DNA from: Deferribacteraceae bacterium UBA1873
GTDB taxonomy: Bacteria > Chrysiogenota > Deferribacteres > Deferribacterales > Flexistipitaceae
DNA: 46,342 nucleotides
NCBI GenBank assembly: GCA_002338145.1
Contig: DDHP01000018.1
Location: 1-46,342 of the forward strand
Direction: 5' to 3'
This document shows, piece after piece, positions 40,921 through 46,342 of this stretch. The notes under the pieces were generated by a model. It did no database searches. It saw only the letters and a program-made list of their open reading frames with translations, and was not told the DNA's origin. The position numbers and the translations under genes are program-made. Position 1 is the stretch's first letter, and every line of letters starts with the position of its first letter.

Positions 40921-41692
40921 CAGAATAGTGGTTCTCTTCGTTATTGCTTGTATGATTGTTTCGGTTAGCCCTGTTTTTGGAGCACAGGCCACCTATTCTA
41001 TTACTGACAAACAGGTGAGGGCCAAAATTGATTTTGAAAAAAAACCTGATGTGTTAAATTCCTATATCAAAAACTCAAAGTTTATACTGGAAATAGACGG
41101 TAAAATATCCCTTTCTGAAGAAGAATTCTGGGGATCACCGATGACATCGGTGAGTACCAGCTATTCTGAAGGGATAACTTCTGTTATATTTGATTTTATT
41201 GATAAACCTTCTGCTCCAAGGGTTGAGATAAAGGGTAACAGCATTTTTGTGGAATTTGATCTTACTGCCAGTAATAATGTTGCAGAAAGCAGCGGTAATG
41301 TGTATTTGAGACTTTTTTTCGGGTTGGGCATGATTCTGGTGATGATTTTGATTTTTTATTTTTTTGTTAAATTTTTTATGAAAAAAAATATAACGTCAGA
41401 TATCCCCGGGATCGGCAGATTGATGGGAAAAGTGGATATTATGCCTGGCAGAAATCTGGTTTTTTATGAGCTTGATGAATCGATATATATTTTGGGTATA
41501 AGTGGTGACAGTATTTCTCTTGTGGATAAAATTTCTGACGAGGATCAGGTTTCAAGGATAAAAAGCGGTTTTTCAAAAAGAAAAGACTTTGGAAGTTATT
41601 TGAAATTTTTCAATAAAGAATCTGTGGATGAAGAAGTAAAAATATCCTCTTCGCTTATAAAGGATAAGGTGGACTCATTAAGAAAACGCTAA
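40913..41692 (+). CDS. fliO: Flagellar export protein FliO
   Basis: FliO is an assembly factor for the FliP export-gate ring. The 259-residue protein is larger than E. coli FliO. It has a signal-like N terminus (ending SPVFG), a periplasmic beta-rich region (about residues 24-125) that resembles an AMIN-like domain, and a transmembrane helix (about 133-155). The cytoplasmic FliO domain with GRLMGKVDIMPGRNLVFYEL follows. Its last codons overlap the start of fliP. Confidence 0.82.
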   Translation: MISRIVVLFVIACMIVSVSPVFGAQATYSITDKQVRAKIDFEKKPDVLNSYIKNSKFILEIDGKISLSEEEFWGSPMTSVSTSYSEGITSVIFDFIDKPSAPRVEIKGNSIFVEFDLTASNNVAESSGNVYLRLFFGLGMILVMILIFYFFVKFFMKKNITSDIPGIGRLMGKVDIMPGRNLVFYELDESIYILGISGDSISLVDKISDEDQVSRIKSGFSKRKDFGSYLKFFNKESVDEEVKISSSLIKDKVDSLRKR

Positions 41693-42426
41693 TTTTTGCC
41701 ATTGTCTTTGTTGTTGCATGCTCTGGTTTTGCTTTTGCTGCAGACAATATTCCTATACCTTCCTTTAATATCGGTATTGGAGCAGCTGAGGGGCCGCAAG
41801 ATGTGGCCATAACGCTGCAAATTATTTTTCTCCTTACCATAATTACGCTGGCACCTGCTATACTTATATTGCTGACTTCGTTTACCCGGATAATTATTGT
41901 TTTTTCTTTCCTCAGAACTGCCATGGGTACCCAACAAATGCCACCTAACCAGATTTTGGTGGGACTGGCACTTTTCTTGACTTTTTTTATAATGCAACCT
42001 GTCTTTGCCAGGATAAATGATAATGCACTTACACCCTATCTGAATGAAGAAATAACTTTTGCCGAAGCGATGCAGGAAACCAGAGGTCCAATAAGAGAGT
42101 TTTTGCTGGATAATACCAGAAAAAAAGATGTTCTGTTATTTTTGCAAATTTCCGATTCTGAACGACCGGAAACCGCTGAAGATATTCCTGATTTAATACT
42201 TGTGCCGGCGTTTGTAGTTAGTGAACTGCAGACAGCTTTTGAAATGGGCTTTTTAATATTCTTGCCGTTTTTGGTAATAGATTTTGTTGTTGCCAGTGTT
42301 TTGTTGTCGATGGGTATGATGATGCTGCCACCTATTATGATATCATTACCATTTAAAATACTTCTGTTTGTACTTGTGGACGGATGGAGCCTTATCGTAG
42401 GTTCTGTTGTAAAAACATTCATGTGA
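41677..42426 (+). CDS. fliP: Flagellar export gate protein FliP with a probable ATT start
   Basis: FliP is a core subunit of the flagellar type III export gate. From 41803 (GTG) the frame encodes the conserved body: LTSFTRIIIVFSFLRTAMGTQ (in two parts), PPNQILVGLALFLTFF, and the C-terminal LLPPIMISLPFKIL-like helix. FliP normally has a cleavable signal, and the same frame upstream encodes KKTLIFAIVF, then GFAFA and a mature start ADNIPIPS. Between the TAA at 41665 and the GTG at 41803 there is no ATG, GTG or TTG in frame. An ATT at 41677 stands four bases after AAGGTGG (41666-41672), giving about 249 residues, the family length. A frameshift or sequence error is the alternative. Confidence 0.85.
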   Translation: MKKTLIFAIVFVVACSGFAFAADNIPIPSFNIGIGAAEGPQDVAITLQIIFLLTIITLAPAILILLTSFTRIIIVFSFLRTAMGTQQMPPNQILVGLALFLTFFIMQPVFARINDNALTPYLNEEITFAEAMQETRGPIREFLLDNTRKKDVLLFLQISDSERPETAEDIPDLILVPAFVVSELQTAFEMGFLIFLPFLVIDFVVASVLLSMGMMMLPPIMISLPFKILLFVLVDGWSLIVGSVVKTFM

Positions 42427-42440
42427 TGCTAAGGTAATAT

Positions 42441-42713
42441 ATGAGCCCTGATTTGGTAATAGGTTTAACAACAAAAGCTTTGGAAACATCACTTTTATTG
42501 GCCGCTCCGATGCTGGGTTTTGGCTTAATGGCGGGGCTTATTATCAGTATTTTTCAGTCCGTGACCCAGATTCAGGAAATGACTCTGACTTTTATACCCA
42601 AAATACTTGCTGTTGTTTTGGCTATTATAATATTTTTTCCCTGGATGATGAATCTTATGATAGATTTTACTATCACTCTTTTCCAAAATCTCAGCGTATA
42701 TGTTGGATTGTAA
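42441..42713 (+). CDS. fliQ: Flagellar export gate protein FliQ
   Basis: A 90-residue protein with two transmembrane segments, part of the FliPQR gate. It shows the family pattern VIGLTTKALETSLLLAAP, GLIISIFQSVTQIQEMTLTF and PKILAVVLAIIIFFPWMM. It lies 14 bases after fliP. fliR, flhB and flhA, normally next, are not in the window; the flagellar run stops here. Confidence 0.95.
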   Translation: MSPDLVIGLTTKALETSLLLAAPMLGFGLMAGLIISIFQSVTQIQEMTLTFIPKILAVVLAIIIFFPWMMNLMIDFTITLFQNLSVYVGL

Positions 42714-42739
42714 GTTTTCCTTATTTATGGAGGTAAATT

Positions 42740-43138
42740 ATGCCGCATTTACAGTTTGAGTTTAATTTTCATGTTAGCAAAGAGCAAAAAAGGATGTTTG
42801 CAGAGAAAATTATGTCTCACTTTAGTGAAATCATGGACACAGGAACAGGCCACATTGGCGTTACTTTGCGGGAATTTGATTCGGACAGTCTTGTACTTGG
42901 CAGAGTAAAGAATTCGGAAGAACCGGTGGCTTATGTAAATGCAGATATCAGAAAAGGAAGAAAGTATGAGCAGAGAAGGAAACTTGCTCTTGCTTTTATG
43001 GATGAAATACATAGTTTTTTCAATGTAGCTACCAACAATATGTATGTTATATTTACAGAGCACGAAGGTGAAGATTTTCATTTGTATGAACGGGCTCTGA
43101 AATCATGGTCAGAGGGTGAAGACCCACTGAAAGACTAA
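42740..43138 (+). CDS. Tautomerase superfamily protein
   Basis: A 132-residue protein starting MPHLQFEFNF. After Met removal the N-terminal Pro would be the catalytic base, as in 4-oxalocrotonate tautomerase, CHMI and MIF enzymes. It resembles 5-carboxymethyl-2-hydroxymuconate isomerases in its MPH start and length, with YVNADIRKGRKYEQRRKLA (Arg-rich active-site strand). The substrate is unknown. ATGGAGGTAAATT precedes the ATG. It follows fliQ by 26 bases and precedes an SDR gene by 15, perhaps a two-gene metabolic unit. Confidence 0.7.
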   Translation: MPHLQFEFNFHVSKEQKRMFAEKIMSHFSEIMDTGTGHIGVTLREFDSDSLVLGRVKNSEEPVAYVNADIRKGRKYEQRRKLALAFMDEIHSFFNVATNNMYVIFTEHEGEDFHLYERALKSWSEGEDPLKD

Positions 43139-43153
43139 ATATAAGGGTGTATT

Positions 43154-43945
43154 ATGGATTTTGGACTGGAAAACAAAGTGTTTTTTGTGGCAGCATCCAC
43201 AAAGGGTATAGGATATGGAATAGCAAGAGCGTTGGTAAATGAAGGTGCGAGTGTTTTGATAGGCGGCAGGAATGAAAATGAGCTGGAGCAGGCGGTTTAT
43301 TCTCTTAAAGCTATTAGAAATATAAAAATACTTGGAAACACATTTGATGCTTCTAATCATGACTCTCTCCACAGCTGGATAGAATTTGGAATACGGGAGT
43401 TTGGTGCTCCTGACGGCCTTGTGGTAAATGCCGGAGGTCCTGTTCCGGGGAAATTTTTTGATTTTGATGAAAGTGACTGGCAGGATGCCTTTGAACTGAC
43501 CTTAATGAGTGCTGTAAGAATGATAAATATGGTTTTACCCTACTTAAGAGCTAACGGGCGAGGCTCGGTACTTTCAATAACGTCATCTTCTGTCAAAGAG
43601 CCGATAGGGAATTTACTGCTCTCCAATGTTATGCGTTCCGGTGTCACAAGTCTTATGAAAAGCCTTTCTATGGAATTTGGCCCGGAAAATATAAGATTTA
43701 ACAATCTTGTCCCCGGCAGAATAGATACTGAGCGTGTAAAACATCTCGATGAAGTAAATGCATCCAAGCTCAGTATTACTCCCGAAGAGTATAAGAACAA
43801 AGTGTCTCGCGAAATTCCTCTTGGCAGATACGGGACTATTGATGAAATAGGCCGGGCAGGTGCATTTTTACTTTCTGAGGCTGCCAGTTATATCAACGGT
43901 GTGACACTGCTTGTGGATGGTGGAAAAACAAAGACCGTTTGGTGA
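43154..43945 (+). CDS. Divergent SDR-family protein (BKR-like, no catalytic Tyr/Lys)
   Basis: A 263-residue Rossmann-fold protein of the short-chain dehydrogenase family. The cofactor motif is AASTKGIGYGIA instead of TGxxxGIG. NAGG is present (residues 92-95), as are the Ser region SITSSSV (Ser144-146) and the C-terminal SEAASYINGVTLLVDGG. At the YxxxK position it has Ser157 and Arg161 (LSNVMRSGV). From memory, this matches a known BKR-like subgroup without the usual tetrad. Its reaction is unknown. It is probably cotranscribed with the tautomerase gene. Confidence 0.82.
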   Translation: MDFGLENKVFFVAASTKGIGYGIARALVNEGASVLIGGRNENELEQAVYSLKAIRNIKILGNTFDASNHDSLHSWIEFGIREFGAPDGLVVNAGGPVPGKFFDFDESDWQDAFELTLMSAVRMINMVLPYLRANGRGSVLSITSSSVKEPIGNLLLSNVMRSGVTSLMKSLSMEFGPENIRFNNLVPGRIDTERVKHLDEVNASKLSITPEEYKNKVSREIPLGRYGTIDEIGRAGAFLLSEAASYINGVTLLVDGGKTKTVW

Positions 43946-43997
43946 GTTTTTCTCATTTCTCGTTTATTAAGAGCGGCATAATAAAAGGATTTACGAC

Positions 43998-44103
43998 GTC
44001 ATCGCGAGGGCGGTAGCCCTCGACGATCTCACACCCTTCAACTCATTACGAGGGGCGTAGTTTCGAAGTAATCTCATGTCTATTACGTGAGATTGCTTCG
44101 TCG
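43998..44103. repeat. REP-like palindromic repeat, two tandem imperfect copies
   Basis: Copy 1 (43998-44031) and copy 2 (44042-44076) share the frame TCAT..CGAGGG.CG.TAG...TCGA.G..ATCTCA. Copy 1 contains the inner hairpin CGAGGGC/GCCCTCG with loop GGTA (44005-44022), extended by ATCG/CGAT. Copy 2 ends in a longer hairpin, 44064-44100, with 15 pairs (two G-T) and a seven-base loop. The sequence resembles, from memory, the dispersed palindromes with GAGATTGCTTCGTCG found in many bacterial genomes. No transposase is adjacent. Confidence 0.7.
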
Positions 44104-44344
44104 TTAATATTTCGCAAGAATGCCTGCGGATAGCACCAGTCTTCTATACTGGTAAATATGTGTAACATTCTATTTAGTTATCGCTGTTTAGACATAAAGT
44201 CCTGTTTTTAAAGTGTGTAAGCACACTTGCATATTTGTTTGCCATATCGTTTCTTAATATACGATGACAAGAAGTTATATTATCCGGAGCGAAGCCGAGG
44301 GATTTTCAACTATATGCTAATAATTTCTGCAGTCCTGCTTATAG

Positions 44345-44376
44345 TTGACAAAAGGGGTCTTATTGCTGTATATAAT
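44345..44376 (+). promoter_or_regulatory. Sigma-70-type promoter of thrS
   Basis: A perfect -35 TTGACA (44345-44350) is followed by TATATAAT at 44369-44376. The TATATA reading gives an 18-base spacer and the TATAAT reading 20. The start would be near 44381-44384, leaving a leader of about 30 bases before the thrS ATG, too short for a leader riboswitch. Confidence 0.6.
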
Positions 44377-44412
44377 CGCTTTTACAGCTATTTTGAACAG
44401 TAGGGGTGTGTG

Positions 44413-46335
44413 ATGAAAATAAATTTACCGGATGGCAGCAAATTAGATGTGGATAATAACCCAACAGTCTATAGTGTAGCTGAGGGTATAAGCAAGGGCT
44501 TAGCAAGGGATTCTGTTGCCGGAGAAGTAAATGGTAAGCCAGTGGATATATATTATGAGCTGAATGATGGTGATAATGTGAAAATTATTACTTCAAAAGA
44601 TAAAAAAGGGCTTGAAATCTTACGCCATTCAACCGCCCATCTGATGGCACATGCTGTTAAAAGATTGTTTCCTGAAGCTAAAGTTACCATAGGACCGGTT
44701 GTGGAAGATGGGTTTTATTATGATTTTGATATAGAGAAACCTTTTACTCCAGAGGACTTGGAGCTTATAGAAAAAGAAATGAAAAAACTTTCAGATGCTA
44801 AAATTGATATAAGACGCAAAGAGATGGAAAAAGATAAAGCTGTAAAACTTTTTAATGAAATGGGGGAAACATATAAGTCAGAAATTATATCTGAAATTGA
44901 AGAGGAGAATGTATCACTTTATGAACAGGGTGATTTCATAGACTTGTGCAGAGGTCCCCATCTTGATAATACTTCAAAAATAAAACATTTTAAATTGTTA
45001 TCTGTGGCCGGTGCTTACTGGCGGGGTGATGAGCGTAATAAAATGCTGCAGAGAATTTATGGTACAGCATGGTTTAAAAAAAGTGAACTTGATGAGTATT
45101 TACAACGGCTGGAAGAAGCGAAAAAAAGAGACCACAGGAAATTAGGTAAAGAACTGGAGTTATTTTCCTCTTTTGATGAAGTCGGCTCAGGTCTGATTTG
45201 CTGGTTACCTAAGGGCTCAAAGGTTAGGCTTGCTATTGAGAATTTCTGGAGGGAGGAACACATAAAAAATGACTATGAAATTCTTTATACTCCTCATATA
45301 GGTAAAGCAAATCTGTGGCAGACATCAGGGCATCTTGACTTCTATTCGGAAAATATGTATTCTCCGATGGATATAGAGGGACAGGAATATTATATAAAGC
45401 CAATGAACTGCCCTTTTCATATAATGATATATAAAACAAAAACAAGATCTTACAGGGATTTGCCTTTAAGATGGGCTGAACTGGGGACTGTATATCGCTA
45501 TGAACGATCAGGTGTTTTACACGGCTTGTTGAGGGTGAGAGGTTTTACTCAGGATGATGCCCATATTATCTGTACTGATAAGCAGATTGAAAGTGAAATT
45601 AGTGAAGTCCTGGATTTTTCTCTTAACATTTGGAAAGACTTTGGTTTTTCTTCTGTTAAAGGTTATATAGCTACTAAGCCTGAAAAAAGTGTAGGTGATG
45701 AAGCTATGTGGCAGAAAGCCACGGATTCACTTACAAAAGCTATTGTGAAATCAGGGATAGATTATGAGCTTGATGAGGGAGGCGGTGCTTTTTACGGCCC
45801 AAAAATCGATCTTAAAGTAAAAGATGCAATTGGACGTGAATGGCAGATGACCACTATTCAGTTTGATTTCAACCTTCCTGAACGTTTCGATATGAACTAT
45901 ATTGACTCGGACGGAAAAGAAAAAAGACCATTTATGGTTCACAGAGCCCTACTGGGTTCACTCGAAAGGTTTTTCGGAGTACTTGTTGAACACTATGCCG
46001 GTGCTTTCCCTTTCTGGATAGCTCCTACTCAGATAAAAGTCCTTAATATTTCCGATGATCAGCTGGATTATTGCAAACAGTTGGTGAAAAAATTAAAAGG
46101 GAAAGGGTTTAGAGTGGAGCCCGATTACAGAAATGAAAAGATTGGGTATAAAATCAGAGAGGCGCAACTGGAGAAAATACCTCATATGCTTATAATTGGT
46201 AAAGAGGAAGTTGAAAATAATACAGTTTCTGTTAGACTTAGGGACGGCAAAAATAAAAATAATCTTGATTTTAATGAATATTTTGATGTAATAAAATATA
46301 TTGATGAAAATAAAAGTGTTAATTTGTGGAGGTGA
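44413..46335 (+). CDS. thrS: Threonine-tRNA ligase
   Basis: Charges tRNA-Thr. The 640-residue class II synthetase is full length. It has an N-terminal TGS domain (about residues 1-60), the editing domain with the zinc-like motif HSTAHLMAHAVKRLFPEA and the FIDLCRGPHL loop, and the catalytic core with KPMNCPFHIMIYK and RYERSGVLHGLLRVRGFTQDDAH. The GGGAFYGPKID and HRALLGSLERFFGVL motifs follow, then the C-terminal anticodon domain (PTQIKVLNISD onward). The ATG at 44413 lies six bases after AGGGG; a GTG at 44410 is less well placed. Confidence 0.98.
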   Translation: MKINLPDGSKLDVDNNPTVYSVAEGISKGLARDSVAGEVNGKPVDIYYELNDGDNVKIITSKDKKGLEILRHSTAHLMAHAVKRLFPEAKVTIGPVVEDGFYYDFDIEKPFTPEDLELIEKEMKKLSDAKIDIRRKEMEKDKAVKLFNEMGETYKSEIISEIEEENVSLYEQGDFIDLCRGPHLDNTSKIKHFKLLSVAGAYWRGDERNKMLQRIYGTAWFKKSELDEYLQRLEEAKKRDHRKLGKELELFSSFDEVGSGLICWLPKGSKVRLAIENFWREEHIKNDYEILYTPHIGKANLWQTSGHLDFYSENMYSPMDIEGQEYYIKPMNCPFHIMIYKTKTRSYRDLPLRWAELGTVYRYERSGVLHGLLRVRGFTQDDAHIICTDKQIESEISEVLDFSLNIWKDFGFSSVKGYIATKPEKSVGDEAMWQKATDSLTKAIVKSGIDYELDEGGGAFYGPKIDLKVKDAIGREWQMTTIQFDFNLPERFDMNYIDSDGKEKRPFMVHRALLGSLERFFGVLVEHYAGAFPFWIAPTQIKVLNISDDQLDYCKQLVKKLKGKGFRVEPDYRNEKIGYKIREAQLEKIPHMLIIGKEEVENNTVSVRLRDGKNKNNLDFNEYFDVIKYIDENKSVNLWR

Positions 46336-46336
46336 T
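46328..46336 (+). promoter_or_regulatory. Perfect Shine-Dalgarno site for the next gene (probably infC)
   Basis: GGAGGTGAT at 46328-46336 spans the thrS stop and matches the anti-Shine-Dalgarno sequence over its full length. The window ends six bases later, so the next start codon lies at or just past the edge. infC commonly follows thrS and often uses a rare start codon, but the gene itself is not visible. Confidence 0.6.
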
Positions 46337-46342
46337 CTATAG

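Larger units (their letters stand above)
43946..44412 (+). other. 467-base intergenic region with palindromic repeats and the thrS promoter
   Basis: No convincing gene is present. From left to right it holds two imperfect copies of a REP-like repeat (43998-44103), the small hairpin ACCAGT/ACTGGT (44135-44153), the hairpin AAGTGTG/CACACTT with loop TAAG (44211-44228), and a short sequence GGAGCGAAGCCGAGGG near 44286-44301 that resembles another repeat remnant. The thrS promoter (44345-44376) is last. No T-box specifier or antiterminator motif is visible upstream of thrS. Confidence 0.7.

Noticed and set aside
41803..42426. FliP starting at GTG 41803
   Set aside because: This would lose the signal peptide that the same frame encodes upstream, and the GTG has no Shine-Dalgarno sequence at a normal distance.
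43998..44103. CRISPR array
   Set aside because: Only two imperfect copies are present with no regular spacer, and each copy is a palindrome of the REP type. No cas genes are in the window.
43946..44412. T-box leader or other riboswitch upstream of thrS
   Set aside because: No T-box conserved sequence is seen, and the likely promoter at 44345 leaves a leader of only about 30 bases.
1..46342. tRNA or rRNA genes
   Set aside because: I saw no tRNA cloverleaf or rRNA segments in the gaps, which are mostly short; a covariance-model scan would be needed to exclude small ncRNAs.

Overview
The window is a dense, almost entirely plus-strand stretch of an AT-rich Gram-negative bacterial chromosome. 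Evidence for the cell type: lipid A synthesis (lpxB), a type IV pilus secretin with its PilMNOP partners, a flagellar cluster, and multihaem c-type cytochromes. The gene content, the ribosomal operon without rpmD, the pilMNOPQ-lpxB order and the multihaem cytochrome suggest an anaerobic respirer of the Deferribacterota (Flexistipes/Deferribacter-like). That placement is my inference from recall, not a computed phylogeny.

Region 1 (1-14800): the last codons of what is probably tuf, then the S10, spc and alpha ribosomal operons fused into one run: rpsJ, rplC, rplD, rplW, rplB, rpsS, rplV, rpsC, rplP, rpmC, rpsQ, rplN, rplX, rplE, rpsN, rpsH, rplF, rplR, rpsE, rplO, secY, adk, map, infA, rpmJ, rpsM, rpsK, rpsD, rpoA, rplQ. 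It closes with a strong intrinsic terminator. rpmD (L30) is missing from its usual place. Several genes use GTG or TTG starts.

Region 2 (14757-19916): two ECF-type ABC ATPases directly after rplQ, the place where Firmicutes carry ecfA1-ecfA2-ecfT, but without a T component. Next come a class II aldolase-family protein, an ABC-F protein, hemL and a PII-like protein.

Region 3 (19948-23170): the Fo half of an ATP synthase (atpZ, atpI, atpB, atpE) followed by an 11-haem NapC/NrfH-type cytochrome and a terminator. The c subunit carries most of the Na+-binding signature.

Region 4 (23192-26811): a rhomboid protease, hydrogenase maturation genes hypC-hypD-hypE, a small monohaem cytochrome lipoprotein overlapping the end of hypE, and hisI.

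Region 5 (26866-33823): pilM-pilN-pilO-pilP-pilQ, an unknown lipoprotein, and lpxB.

Region 6 (34001-42713): flagellar genes fliK, flgD and flgE (a very large hook protein with internal repeats), a terminator, then motA/motB of the sodium (PomA/PomB) type, fliL, fliN, fliO, fliP and fliQ. No ATG, GTG or TTG start gives FliP its signal peptide. An ATT codon at 41677, behind a Shine-Dalgarno sequence, does.

Region 7 (42740-46342): a tautomerase-fold protein, a divergent SDR lacking the catalytic Tyr and Lys, a 467-base intergenic region with REP-like palindromic repeats, and thrS with a strong promoter. A perfect Shine-Dalgarno sequence at the right edge announces the next gene, probably infC.

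The main theme I would follow is sodium bioenergetics: both the Fo c-ring and the flagellar stator look Na+-coupled. I did not find a clearly undescribed multi-gene system. The most unusual items are the ATT start of fliP, the terminator inside the 5' end of the first ECF ATPase frame, the T-less ECF ATPase pair at the Firmicutes-like location, and the 11-haem cytochrome.
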